The notes under the pieces are model-generated. The model saw only the letters and a program-made list of their open reading frames with translations. It was not told the origin of the DNA and searched no databases. From Bin125 sp026705025 (lineage in GTDB: Bacteria; Chloroflexota; Dehalococcoidia; Bin125): DNA of 64,000 nucleotides. A program made the position numbers and the translations under genes. This document shows, in pieces, positions 43,369-52,224 of the stretch. Position 1 is the stretch's first letter. Each line of letters begins with the position of its first letter. The stretch covers positions 248,001 to 312,000 of the forward strand of contig JAPPBN010000026.1 in the NCBI GenBank assembly GCA_026705025.1, read 5' to 3'.

Positions 43369-44589
43369 TTAGCTCAATGCGCCGGACGCGGCCAGTTCCT
43401 CGATCTCGCTGTCGCTCAGCCCCAACACGCCATTGAGAATCTGCAGGTTGTGCTCGCCGTACTGCGGCGCGGGGCGGGCGGGTTGGATCGGCGTGTCGGA
43501 GAGGATGTAGCGCGGGCCTTCGATGACGGTCTCGCCGTGGAGGTCGTGTGGCAGACGGCGGAAGTGATTGCGGTGCGCGAGTTGTGGGTCGTTTGCGGCG
43601 TCCTCGGTGGTTGCGAGGCGATGGGCGGAGATTCCGGCACGCTGCAGCGTCTCCTCGATGTCCGCGCCACTCATTCCTGCTGCCCAGCTGGTGATCGCTG
43701 CGTCGATTTCCTTCTGATGCTCCCGGCGCTGTTCAAGCGACATCGACTGTTCCGCGCCAATGACTTCGGCCAATGTTGCCCACTGATCGTCAGTTGCGAC
43801 GGCGATCGCAACCCAGGCCTCCGTGCGGCCTTCTGGAACGAGGCAGGGGTAGACGCCGTGGGGACACATCTGCGGATCATCGTTGCCTCGGCGCTGGAGC
43901 GCCGGCCCGCCGTTCTTGTAGTCGATCAACGCGGGAGCGAGCAGTTGCATGCTGCCTTCGGCCTGCGCCTGGTCGATGAAGACGCCTTCACCGGTCCGGT
44001 CGCGGTGGTCGAGCGCGGCCAGCAGCGCGGTCAGGGCGAATCGCGGCGCGGGATAGTCGGTGTACGGACCGAAGGGCCCGGCCGGCGCGCGGTCGGGCCA
44101 GCCGGCCAGATCCTGGATGCCGGCCATGCCGGCGCCCTGGCTGCCGAATCCGCTGACCTGGTTGTAGGGCCCGTTCTGACCGAGCAGGGTGCTGCTCAGC
44201 ATGATCAACTCGGGCTTGAGCTCGCGCAGATGTGAGTAGTCGAGCTGCCAGCGCGCCAGCACGCCGGCGGTGAATGACTCGCAGACGATGTCGGCCCAGA
44301 TGGCCAGGCGGCGGAATATCTCTTGCGCTTCGGGCACACGCAGATCGAGCGTCAATCCCCACTTGCCCGCGTTCACATTGCCGTAGAGCCCCGAGTTCTC
44401 GACGCCGGGCTCGTCGCCGTGAAAGGGGCCGACGACCCGCGCCGTGTCGATTCGGGCGGGCGATTCCACCCGGATCACAGTCGCCCCGTAGTCGGCCATC
44501 GCCCGTCCCACCGTCGGTCCGGCCACGATCCAACTCAGGTCGAGAATCTTCACTCCGGCCAGTGGTCCGGCTCCATCGGGCAGGGTCAT
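43369..44589 (-). CDS. Family III CoA-transferase (CaiB/BaiF), catalytic-type partner
   Basis: 406 residues, single-domain. LAGVKILDLSWIVAGPTVGRAM is the family start, GATVIRVES the following strand. YTDYPAPRF contains the Asp that aligns with the catalytic residue of formyl-CoA transferase, and HRDRTGEGVFIDQAQ is the hallmark loop. MCPHGVYPC lies in the small domain. Its start overlaps the stop of the upstream CoA-transferase by four bases, so the two are coupled and may form a heteromer, like BbsE/BbsF. Transfers CoA between carboxylates; substrate unknown. Confidence 0.9.
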   Translation of the reverse strand: MTLPDGAGPLAGVKILDLSWIVAGPTVGRAMADYGATVIRVESPARIDTARVVGPFHGDEPGVENSGLYGNVNAGKWGLTLDLRVPEAQEIFRRLAIWADIVCESFTAGVLARWQLDYSHLRELKPELIMLSSTLLGQNGPYNQVSGFGSQGAGMAGIQDLAGWPDRAPAGPFGPYTDYPAPRFALTALLAALDHRDRTGEGVFIDQAQAEGSMQLLAPALIDYKNGGPALQRRGNDDPQMCPHGVYPCLVPEGRTEAWVAIAVATDDQWATLAEVIGAEQSMSLEQRREHQKEIDAAITSWAAGMSGADIEETLQRAGISAHRLATTEDAANDPQLAHRNHFRRLPHDLHGETVIEGPRYILSDTPIQPARPAPQYGEHNLQILNGVLGLSDSEIEELAASGALS

Positions 44590-45824
44590 ATCACGCCCTC
44601 CGAACGCAGTCGGCCAAGCTCGTCTGCACTGATTCCCAGTGCGCCGTAGACCTCAGCATTGTGCTGACCGAGCTCGGGCGGCGGACGTCGACAGATGCCC
44701 TGGTGTTGACCGTCCACGAGGATGTTCAGCGGCGGTCCCGGATACGTGACGCGGCGGCTATCGGCATGCTCGAGCTCCTGCCAGAAGCCGCGATGGTCGA
44801 GTTGCGGGCTGTCGCCGAGGTCGACGATGTCGAGCACCGGCGCGAGCAGCAGGTCGTACTCAATCGAGATATCCAGCATCTCCTGCTTGGTGCGGCTCGC
44901 GACGGCCTCGCGCATAATGTCCTGGATACGGGGAAAGAGCGCCGGATCCGCCTGGCCGGTCGCGACACGATCCGCGTAGGTGACGAAGTTCTCGTTCAAC
45001 AACTCCGGCTCCGCTGCGCCGATCTCGACCAGCCACTTGACGGCGTGATTGGCGAAGTGTCCGACCGCCGGCCCCGGTCCCATCAGCAGGACGATGTAGC
45101 CGTCGGCCACGTCGGCCGTCCCGCGGATCGCCTGGCCTCGGATCTTGACTCCGCCGCCGTAGCGTTCGGGGTCGGCAGCTCCAAGCTGGTGAGCGAGCAC
45201 CTGAGCCAGTGTCGCCTGGGCCGCCGAGACCTGCGCCGAGATATCGACATGCTGTCCATGACCGGTCTGGTGACGGGCGTGCAACGCCAGCATCGAACCG
45301 CCACCGGCGTCGCCGGAGGCGTGACCCCAGGCCTGCGGTTGGGAGATCCGCACGGGGGCCCGATCGTCGTCGCCGCTCATCAGCAGGGGCGTGCCGGCAG
45401 CCCAGATCGCCAGATCGGAACCGACGTAGTGCGATTTTGGACCGGTCTGACCGAATGCACTGATTGATGTGTAGATCAGACGGGGAAATCGGTCGTGCAG
45501 CGTCTCGTAGTCGAGCCCCAGCTCCGCCATGCGGCCAACATCTGACGACTCGAGCAGGAAGTCGGCCGATTCGAGAAGCTGAAGGAGCAGTTCACGTCCA
45601 CGAGAGTCCTCGAGGTTGCAGGTGATCCCGCGCTTGCCCCGTGTGTAGGCGGCCCAATAGATCGATTCGTCAGGACGGTCGGCGAAGAACGGTGCGACGC
45701 CGCGCCCGGTCGATCCTGTCGGAGGTTCGACCTGGATCACGTCGGCGCCGAGGTCTGCGAGCATTTGCCCGGCAAGGACGCCGCGTTCGTCGGTGAGGTC
45801 GATGACGCGGTAGGGAGAGAGCAT
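44586..45824 (-). CDS. Family III CoA-transferase (CaiB/BaiF), partner lacking the usual Asp
   Basis: 412 residues. Opens SPYRVIDLTDERGVLAGQML with GADVIQVEPPTG, a typical CaiB start. RHQTGHGQHVDIS is the hallmark loop. Counting back to the catalytic position gives the AWGHAS region, with Trp in place of Asp, so it may be non-catalytic. It overlaps the downstream CoA-transferase by four bases. The pair mirrors the two halves of the fused genes at 10352 and 33553, where the N-terminal half also lacks Asp. Confidence 0.88.
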   Translation of the reverse strand: MLSPYRVIDLTDERGVLAGQMLADLGADVIQVEPPTGSTGRGVAPFFADRPDESIYWAAYTRGKRGITCNLEDSRGRELLLQLLESADFLLESSDVGRMAELGLDYETLHDRFPRLIYTSISAFGQTGPKSHYVGSDLAIWAAGTPLLMSGDDDRAPVRISQPQAWGHASGDAGGGSMLALHARHQTGHGQHVDISAQVSAAQATLAQVLAHQLGAADPERYGGGVKIRGQAIRGTADVADGYIVLLMGPGPAVGHFANHAVKWLVEIGAAEPELLNENFVTYADRVATGQADPALFPRIQDIMREAVASRTKQEMLDISIEYDLLLAPVLDIVDLGDSPQLDHRGFWQELEHADSRRVTYPGPPLNILVDGQHQGICRRPPPELGQHNAEVYGALGISADELGRLRSEGVI

Positions 45825-45848
45825 GAGCGGCAGGGTAACGCGAGTTGG

Positions 45849-46631
45849 CTACTGGCTCTGCTGCGGGCGGCCTTCTCCGGGTGGGCCGGCGAAGGCCTGG
45901 GCGACCTGGAGGAACTCCTCGGCGGCTCCGGGGGTGTAGGTGAGGTCGGTGTCCCGGTAGTGGATCCGTTGTGTGGCGACGCGGCAGAAATCGACGGCCG
46001 TGCCGGAGATGACATTCGCCGCGTCTTCCTCGCCACGGGTCCAACCGGCGCCCGAAGGCAACTCAAGCTGTAATCGCAGCGGCTCTGCATTCGGCTCCAG
46101 GCCGCGAGTCTGATAGGCGAACTGGCGAGTGATGTAGCCGAGATGCGCGATGTGTTGGAGTCGATCGGAGTGGATCGGGTCGATACCCGCGCCGTCGAGC
46201 GCATCGAGTCCGTGCGACCAGCACTCCATCAACCGGGCGGTGGCAAAGGATCTGGCGCTCATCGGCGGACCGGCCCAGGGCAAGCGATCGCGGCCGTCTC
46301 TAGCGCGCAGCGCCGCTTCCATCCGGTCTCGACATGCCCGCCACCAATCGACGAGCTGGACCCGCGTCATATGACGCGAGCTGTCCTGCAAGGCTGAACG
46401 GGTGCCGTCCTCGGAGCGGTCGCCGCCGGACATGGTCTGCGACGCGCCGGATGCGACGCTGGTGGCGGACTCGTCGACTTCAGCCAGATGCGAGATCACA
46501 TCGCGGACCATCCAGCCGCGGCAGGGCGTGTCGTGCTGCCAGAGTTCATCGGGGAGGTCTGCGAGCTGGGCGTCGAGGTACCGCTGCTCTGCGACGAGGT
46601 CGTCGATGAGTTGTTGGTATGGATCCTTCAT
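45849..46631 (-). CDS. DinB-like/maleylpyruvate-isomerase-fold metal-binding protein (TIGR03084-like)
   Basis: 260 residues. The N-terminal half is a four-helix bundle of the DinB/mycothiol-dependent maleylpyruvate isomerase kind, with metal-ligand His candidates in ISHLAEVDE and in MECWSHGLDALD. The C-terminal part (from about 180) is a small alpha/beta domain common in this group. A thiol-dependent isomerase or transferase role is known for relatives, but not shown here. It lies 24 bases upstream of the CoA-transferase pair on the same strand, so probably co-transcribed with it. Confidence 0.75.
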   Translation of the reverse strand: MKDPYQQLIDDLVAEQRYLDAQLADLPDELWQHDTPCRGWMVRDVISHLAEVDESATSVASGASQTMSGGDRSEDGTRSALQDSSRHMTRVQLVDWWRACRDRMEAALRARDGRDRLPWAGPPMSARSFATARLMECWSHGLDALDGAGIDPIHSDRLQHIAHLGYITRQFAYQTRGLEPNAEPLRLQLELPSGAGWTRGEEDAANVISGTAVDFCRVATQRIHYRDTDLTYTPGAAEEFLQVAQAFAGPPGEGRPQQSQ

Positions 46632-46731
46632 GGAGCTCTTCTTCGACCTCCCTGTCCAGACTCGTCATTGCCGCGCTCCGTCCCGGCAAACTCGCCGCGC
46701 TCATGACGGGCGCCTGTTCCCGAACAGCGAG

Positions 46732-46758
46732 ATACCCGCGGCAAGCGCGGGTATGACG
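46732..46758. repeat. Palindromic repeat ATACCCGCG..CGCGGGTATGACG
   Basis: A perfect 9-bp stem with loop GCAAG, plus GACG on the right, shares 13 bases with the right arm of the repeat at 33511-33541. It lies just downstream of the LLM oxidoreductase gene and may end its transcript. Confidence 0.7.
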
Positions 46759-46774
46759 GATCCTGGTCGGGTGC

Positions 46775-47872
46775 CTAATCCACTATCGGATTTGCGCCGA
46801 GCGGTCGCAGCTCGTCCATCAGCCAGGTGAGGCGTTCCTCAGTAAGGGTTGGCGGTGCGTGACCGTCTCGGGAACCGGGGTAGCCGAAGCTGCTGCGGCC
46901 TTCTTCTTGCTGCCGGACATACTGGCCCAGGCCGATCCGGCTGGCGTAGCTCAGGTTGTTGTTGACGTACTTGGGCAGGTCGTCCCAGGTGGTGGCGTGG
47001 GCCATCTCGGCCGCAACCTCGAAGTTGACGGCGTCGGCCATCTTGTCCCACTCGCCCTTGAGCGAGAGCTCGTGCAACTGCATGCCCAGCGAATCGAAGC
47101 CATGCGCCTCGAAGATGTGATGGTACGAGCGGGTCGAGCCGTAGAACGAAATCGCGCGGCGCAGACCGTCGATTGATTGTTCGACTTCCGACTCCGTCTC
47201 GCCGAAGGCCATGAATCCACCGACGCCGAGGTCGATGTCATCGAGCGTGCGGCCGGCGCGCTTCGCGCCCTTCTCCACGTTGGGAATCACGGTTTCCATC
47301 ATCACCTTGTGGGTCATGAAGCCGTGCGGACGCAGTCCGTCGGCGCAGGCGCCGGCGACCTGGGCCATCAAGGGGCCGACGTTGGCCAGGGAGATCTTGG
47401 GTGGGTCGTAGGGAATCGGGCCCGGATCGAACATCGGGGTCATCAGCGTGTAGGTGTAGTTGTCGGAGATGTACTCGGGACGCTCGCCGGTCTGCCAGGA
47501 GTGCCAGACGGCGCGCATCATGTTGATGTAGTCCTCCATCCGCTTGGCCGGCGGCGTCCACGTACCGCCGAAGCGGCGCACGTTGTGTCCCTTGACCTGA
47601 CTGCCGAGCCCGAGGTTGATCCGCCCCTTGGACAGTTCCTGCATGTCCCACGCGGCCTGGGCCATGATCATCGGCGTGCGCGGGAAGGCGATCGTGACCG
47701 AGGAGGAGATCTCCACTCGTTCGGTGTGCTCCGCGGCGAGCATCATGTGGAAGAGCGAGTTGTGCTTGGTCTCCGGCACGACGATCGAATCGAAACCACG
47801 CGCCTCAAGCGCCTGTACCTGCTCCTTGATCCCGCCGAGCCAACCGCCGCCAAATCCGGTTTCGATTTTCAT
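46775..47872 (-). CDS. LLM-class (luciferase-like) flavin- or F420-dependent oxidoreductase
   Basis: 365 residues, TIM-barrel luciferase-like monooxygenase fold. Starts MKIETGFGGGWLGGIKEQV. Family landmarks are AEHTERVEISSSVTIAFPRTPMIMAQAAWDMQ.. (strands 3-4), RINLGLGSQVKGHNVRRFGG (cofactor region) and GFMAFGETESEVEQSI. ATG 47872 matches the family start; the frame upstream to 47992 is not needed. These proteins reduce or oxygenate diverse substrates using FMN or F420; which cofactor is used cannot be read. Such genes are abundant in SAR202-like genomes (known), fitting the lineage guess. Confidence 0.9.
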   Translation of the reverse strand: MKIETGFGGGWLGGIKEQVQALEARGFDSIVVPETKHNSLFHMMLAAEHTERVEISSSVTIAFPRTPMIMAQAAWDMQELSKGRINLGLGSQVKGHNVRRFGGTWTPPAKRMEDYINMMRAVWHSWQTGERPEYISDNYTYTLMTPMFDPGPIPYDPPKISLANVGPLMAQVAGACADGLRPHGFMTHKVMMETVIPNVEKGAKRAGRTLDDIDLGVGGFMAFGETESEVEQSIDGLRRAISFYGSTRSYHHIFEAHGFDSLGMQLHELSLKGEWDKMADAVNFEVAAEMAHATTWDDLPKYVNNNLSYASRIGLGQYVRQQEEGRSSFGYPGSRDGHAPPTLTEERLTWLMDELRPLGANPIVD

Positions 47873-48013
47873 GTTGAGAGGCCTTTCCAACGACGCTTCA
47901 CGTCGACTGCGTCCGATGACTTGCATGCTAGAACGGGGTTGTTGGTTGGCGATAGCAGTGATCGATGCTTGCGCTTCTGGGTACTCTGTCAACGAAGCGA
48001 ATCGGGGGTCCCC

Positions 48014-48295
48014 ATGGTTGCGGAAGAAATCGGCAATCGAGTGCTGTGTCCCATGGATGAGTTCAGGGGTCGAATTGACGAGCTGCTGGCTTGCGTTGAG
48101 TCAGGCGAGACAGTCGCCGTCACGTACGAAGACAGGGTTTTGGCAGTTTTGGCGGAAGGGGCGAAACCGGGGTTCTACACGAAGGCAAGCTGGAACAGAT
48201 TGGCCGACTTCCTGGAGGTCAAGGCGACGTGGGCACCCACGAACGTTACCCGCGAAGAGATTCTGGCGTGGCGCCATGAAGGCCACAAGTGGTGA
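48014..48295 (+). CDS. Phd/YefM-like antitoxin
   Basis: 93 residues. The N-terminal half (FRGRIDELLACVESGETVAVTYEDRVLAVL) matches the Phd/YefM fold, which binds operator DNA and neutralises the partner toxin. The C-terminal part, with two Trp-rich segments, would wrap the toxin. It overlaps the PIN-domain gene (48289), giving a coupled toxin-antitoxin operon. The gene is less GC-rich than its neighbours, consistent with recent acquisition (inference). Confidence 0.8.
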   Translation: MVAEEIGNRVLCPMDEFRGRIDELLACVESGETVAVTYEDRVLAVLAEGAKPGFYTKASWNRLADFLEVKATWAPTNVTREEILAWRHEGHKW

Positions 48296-48699
48296 GTCAG
48301 GTCGTCCTGGATGCTTCAGTCACAATAGGTTGGTTACTTGAGGATGAGCAGGACACGTTCTCTTTGTCGGTGCACCGGTCAGTCCAGGAGGACGGCGCTG
48401 TCGTACCGCAGCACTGGGAGTTCGAAGTAGCTAACTCTCTCCTGTTCGCTGAACGCAGGGGCCGCTTGGGACGTGGAGAAGCGAGGCAACGTTTCCACTA
48501 TCTGGATGACTTGGCGATTGAGATCGATGCCGCTTCCGAACTCGATCACGCGTTTTCGTTGGCCGCGGACCACGACCTCACTCTTTACGACGCCCTGTAT
48601 CTCGAACTCACGATTCGCCACAACCTGCCACTGGCCACTCTGGACAACGAGCTTGAACGCGCGGCAAACGCGCGAGGTGTGGAAGTGTTTTCGGCCTAA
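48289..48699 (+). CDS. vapC: VapC-like PIN-domain ribonuclease toxin
   Basis: 136 residues. The four acidic metal-binding positions of PIN nucleases are visible: Asp8 (VVLDASV), Glu44 or 46 (WEFEVANSLL), Asp101 (LYDALYLEL) and Asp119 (ATLDNELERAA). GTG at 48289 or 48292 starts inside the antitoxin stop region. These toxins cleave tRNA or rRNA when free of antitoxin. The stop codon overlaps that of the convergent carboxylesterase. All catalytic residues are intact, so it looks functional. Confidence 0.88.
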   Translation: MVSQVVLDASVTIGWLLEDEQDTFSLSVHRSVQEDGAVVPQHWEFEVANSLLFAERRGRLGRGEARQRFHYLDDLAIEIDAASELDHAFSLAADHDLTLYDALYLELTIRHNLPLATLDNELERAANARGVEVFSA

Positions 48700-50234
48700 C
48701 CGCCGACCCTCGACAGTTCCCTCGGCGCCAGGGAGGCCCAGAAGTCTCGCTCTTCGTCTGCAGGAGCGTTGACGACTTCGCAGGAATGGTTGAACGTCAT
48801 CACCGAGCGGTCGTCTGGCTCGTACGCCGGCCAGTCCGGCAGATGTTCGTTGTTGGGATTGCCTGTCTTGGCGAAGGCGAGGTACGTCTGCATCATCGTC
48901 TCAGACAGCGCGGCCAGTTCGGGCGAGGCCTCGCCGCAAAAGCGCTTCATGTTTTCGGCCTCGTAGGTGCCCCAGATGAAGGGGATGTCCAGCGAGTGAC
49001 AGCTGCCGAGTTTGCCCTCATGGGCAGGCGAGGGGTAGTCGAAGCGGTAGCTCCAGACGCCCTCGGTGTGCCGGCCCTGAGCCTCCGCAGTCCGGACTGC
49101 CGGGATGCGGAACATCGAGTCGGTCATGATCGCATTCCAGACGGAGTGATTATCGGTCGCTTCGCCACGGGCGTGGCGAGCGCGCTGATAGCGGTCGACG
49201 CCTTCTGCCGCCCGCATGCCGCCAAAGGGGGCGGTGGCAGCGGCGAGCAGGTCGTTGTCGGTCATGTCGCGTTCGGCCTGGGCAGCTGCCGTGAACAGAT
49301 TGAACTCGTCCCTGGTGTGCCCGATCATCAGTGGCATCCCTTTGGTCTGGATGCCCGCTCCGATTCTCGCCTCGGCGTCGAGACCGAGCGAATAGCCGTC
49401 GGCGACCGGACCGAACCGTGCGCCGCCAAATCCTCCGCCGGTGAGCTCGACCTGGTAGTCGAGCAGGTCTTCGGCGCTGACCCCGCGCATTCGCTCCGGG
49501 TCGTCCCAGCCGCCGAACCGCATCAGAAATCGTTCGGCGACGTCGCGCGCCTCGACCTTGGTGATCGTCGGGATCAGCGAACCACTCATCGGGATCGCCT
49601 TGTCGAAGGCGCCGGTCGCAGCCGGCATCGCCATCAGGTGGGCGATGTCAAATCCGCCCGCCGACTGTCCGAAGACGGTCACGTTCTGCGGATCGCCGCC
49701 GAAGGCTTCGATCTCGCGTCGGACCCAGAACAGGGCAGCCGTCTGGTCGAGCAGACCCTCGTTGCCGTAAGCGCCGAGAATCGGGGCGTGCATCCAGCCG
49801 AAGACGCCGAGTCGGTAGTTGAGCGTGACGACGACCACATCGCCGGTCATGGCCAGTTTGCGGCCATCGATCCGCGGCTGCGTCCCTGAACCGACCGTAT
49901 TGCCGCCGCCGTGAATCCAGACCATCACCGGCCGCTTGCGGTCGTCGCAGGCCGGGGTCCAGACGTTGAGATATAGGCAGTCCTCTGACTGCGTCTGCGC
50001 GGGAATGCCGATCAGGTCGCCGACATCGCCGGGCACTTGCCGCTGCATCGCTGAGTCCGAGAACACGGTCGCGTCACGCACGCCGTCCCACGGCTCAAAC
50101 GGCTCCGGGGGGCGCCAGCGCAGATCCGCGACCGGGGGCTGGGCGAATGGAATCCCTCGAAACACAGCGCAGCCATCGTCTTCCGCACCCTGGAGTTCGC
50201 CGAGAGAAGTCGTAACTTGAGGATGCATGATCAT
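48696..50234 (-). CDS. Type B carboxylesterase/lipase
   Basis: 512 residues, alpha/beta-hydrolase with full catalytic triad: Ser in VFGQSAGGF, Glu in HTRDEFNLF and His in GSCHSLDIPF. SEDCLYLNVWTP is the family signature, and VWIHGGGNTVGSG provides the oxyanion hole. No signal peptide is seen, so it is probably cytoplasmic, unlike many family members. Two start choices exist (ATG 50234 or 50228). Hydrolyses carboxylic esters; natural substrate unknown. Confidence 0.93.
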   Translation of the reverse strand: MIMHPQVTTSLGELQGAEDDGCAVFRGIPFAQPPVADLRWRPPEPFEPWDGVRDATVFSDSAMQRQVPGDVGDLIGIPAQTQSEDCLYLNVWTPACDDRKRPVMVWIHGGGNTVGSGTQPRIDGRKLAMTGDVVVVTLNYRLGVFGWMHAPILGAYGNEGLLDQTAALFWVRREIEAFGGDPQNVTVFGQSAGGFDIAHLMAMPAATGAFDKAIPMSGSLIPTITKVEARDVAERFLMRFGGWDDPERMRGVSAEDLLDYQVELTGGGFGGARFGPVADGYSLGLDAEARIGAGIQTKGMPLMIGHTRDEFNLFTAAAQAERDMTDNDLLAAATAPFGGMRAAEGVDRYQRARHARGEATDNHSVWNAIMTDSMFRIPAVRTAEAQGRHTEGVWSYRFDYPSPAHEGKLGSCHSLDIPFIWGTYEAENMKRFCGEASPELAALSETMMQTYLAFAKTGNPNNEHLPDWPAYEPDDRSVMTFNHSCEVVNAPADEERDFWASLAPRELSRVGG

Positions 50235-50284
50235 TGTCCACCGCTAGTGACCAGAGATGGCTCGATAGTAGCGCTGGCGCGTTA

Positions 50285-50899
50285 CTACCCGGCGCAACCG
50301 ACGCAGATGATGCGGCGCTCGTTCCGGTCTTGCAGCGGGCGAGCGTTCGGGCCGCCGGTCAATGCCTGCAACTGCTCCATTTGTCGCGATGAGACTGTCC
50401 TGACAGTACGGGCCACGTACCACTGGACCGGCTCGCTGAACGGCGCTGCAGTGAGCGAACCTGTGTAGTGATAGAAGCCGTCCGACTCTGGGACGTGATC
50501 CGAGGCCGAGAGCGACGGAACACCTCCTTGCTCGTCGCCCGTTGCCCGCGTCTCGTCAATGATCTGCTGCAACCTCGCGTCCGCCTCACCGAGTTGATAC
50601 ACAATCCCGACCACGAGCAATTCATCGCGTTCGTTTACGTGCACGAGATGCAGCTCGGCATCGAATTCCTTGGCCTCAATGGTGTGTTCGGCCGGCGTAT
50701 GCCAGTGAAGCTGGAGCAGCCGGAAGCGGTCAGATCCCAGTCGGAGCTCACTGCCCGGATCGAAGTGAATCACCGGGAGTCCATGCAGGCGTTCGATCCT
50801 CCTGGCATTGGTGCTGTACGCGAATTCGGGCGCCGCGTCCTCGGACTGGGTCCAATCGATGATGTCGATCGGAGATTGTCCGTTTCCCAGAGCTGCCAT
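50285..50899 (-). CDS. Alpha-type carbonic anhydrase, short N-terminus
   Basis: 204 residues. QSPIDI near the start and LHWHTPAEHTIEAKEFDAELHLVH give all three zinc ligands (His65, His67, His84) plus the Glu gatekeepers. The second half is more divergent. Bacterial alpha-class enzymes normally carry a signal peptide and 20-40 residues before QSPI. Here an in-frame stop TAA lies 15 codons before ATG 50899 with no alternative start, so the N-terminus is truly short and no export signal is present. It may be cytoplasmic, or 5'-truncated. It hydrates CO2. Confidence 0.82.
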   Translation of the reverse strand: MAALGNGQSPIDIIDWTQSEDAAPEFAYSTNARRIERLHGLPVIHFDPGSELRLGSDRFRLLQLHWHTPAEHTIEAKEFDAELHLVHVNERDELLVVGIVYQLGEADARLQQIIDETRATGDEQGGVPSLSASDHVPESDGFYHYTGSLTAAPFSEPVQWYVARTVRTVSSRQMEQLQALTGGPNARPLQDRNERRIICVGCAG

Positions 50900-51008
50900 T
50901 GCGGTTTGACCCCCACGTTCCGATTGGCTTCGGTCGGTAGATTATCGTGCGAACGTCGAAGGACGGCGCTCTGTCCAACACGCATGCCGACAGCACAGAG
51001 ACGAGAAC

Positions 51009-51881
51009 ATGGCCGAGCAACAGTACGAGATCTACGACCCGGTGAGACACAATCGCTCGACGCCGCAGGAGACGTTTGGTCCGGTGGTCAAGGTTGACAA
51101 GCTTGAGGACGGTGGGATCTACCTGATCACGCTGAATCGGCCCCATCGCCTCAACTCAATCGGCGACGGGCTGGGCGAAGCGTTGTACGACGCGTTCGTC
51201 GAGTACCGCGACGACCCGAATGCCCGATGCGCCGTCCTGACCGGGGCAGGGCGGGCGTTCTGCGCCGGCGCCGATCTGATCAACACGGCTGCGACTCGTG
51301 AGGCGGAACGAGAGGGCCGACCTTCGCCGGTTCACGTTCCTGACCGGCGTAAGAGCGCGGTGCCGTTGTCGGAGGCGCTCAACCTGTGGAAACCGACGAT
51401 CGCCGCCATCAACGGCTGGGCCGTGGCCGGTGGATTCATGTTCGCGATGCAATGTGACATCCGGATCATGTCGGAGGAGGCGAGAGTCGGGATCGCCGAA
51501 GCGCGTTGGAACATGGGCGGCGCCGGCTGGATGATCCCGCTCACGCGCCAGATCGGACTCGGATCGGCGATGGAGCTCACGCTCTGGGGCGACACCCAGT
51601 ACGACGCCGAACGCTGCCACCAACTCGGCTGGGTCCAGCGCGTCGTGCCGCAGGAGATGCTGCTTGAGACGGCCCTCGCCTACGCCCGGCGCATGCTGTA
51701 CCTGGCGCCGCGCGCCGTGCGAAACATGAAGCAGGCGCTCTATCGCGGCTACTACATGGAGCCGCTGATGGCGCAGCAGTTCGGCGCCGCGATCGAGCAG
51801 AACCTGCAGGGCATGAACGATTCGATCGAGGGTCCCAAGGCGTTCTCGGAAAAGCGGCTGCCGAACTTCACGGACACGTAG
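51009..51881 (+). CDS. Enoyl-CoA hydratase/isomerase (crotonase) family protein
   Basis: 290 residues. The oxyanion-hole segment is GRAFCAGADL and the second is WAVAGGFMFAMQCDI. Candidates for the two hydratase glutamates are present: IAEARW and GSAMELTL. KPTIAAINGW precedes the second oxyanion strand. It adds water to 2-enoyl-CoA or acts on a related acyl-CoA. Three bases separate its stop from the next ORF on the same strand, suggesting co-transcription. Confidence 0.9.
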   Translation: MAEQQYEIYDPVRHNRSTPQETFGPVVKVDKLEDGGIYLITLNRPHRLNSIGDGLGEALYDAFVEYRDDPNARCAVLTGAGRAFCAGADLINTAATREAEREGRPSPVHVPDRRKSAVPLSEALNLWKPTIAAINGWAVAGGFMFAMQCDIRIMSEEARVGIAEARWNMGGAGWMIPLTRQIGLGSAMELTLWGDTQYDAERCHQLGWVQRVVPQEMLLETALAYARRMLYLAPRAVRNMKQALYRGYYMEPLMAQQFGAAIEQNLQGMNDSIEGPKAFSEKRLPNFTDT

Positions 51882-51884
51882 GCC

Positions 51885-52187
51885 ATGTCGATCCTCAAAG
51901 TTGTCTGGCACGAGCAAACGTCGGACTTCGGCCAACCGATGCCCTGGTTCGGCTCCTGGTTGGTCGGCGACGGCGAGACCGAGGGCGACTGGTTTCACTC
52001 CGGGCGCGGCGCAGCCGAGACTGAGCACGAGCCGCCGGACGAAGCGGTCGGCGTGCGGCTGCGGTTCTGGCCCTCGGAAGGCCTCGATCCCGAGTACATC
52101 GACCTTCCATTGCCCGACAACGGCCTGATCGAGACGATGTCGCTTGACTATGACCATCCAGGTCCGCACTCGCGGTTGGCGCGCTGA
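51885..52187 (+). CDS. Hypothetical protein downstream of crotonase
   Basis: 100 residues, acidic, rich in Trp, Pro and Gly (VWHEQTSDFGQPMPWFG, WLVGDGETEGDWFH). No motif or family recognised. Its start follows the crotonase stop by three bases and the frame continues the coding bias of the strand, so translation coupling is likely. Confidence 0.55.
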   Translation: MSILKVVWHEQTSDFGQPMPWFGSWLVGDGETEGDWFHSGRGAAETEHEPPDEAVGVRLRFWPSEGLDPEYIDLPLPDNGLIETMSLDYDHPGPHSRLAR

Positions 52188-52224
52188 CGGACGCTCGCTG
52201 ATTGTTCTCTGGGCGGACGCGTGA

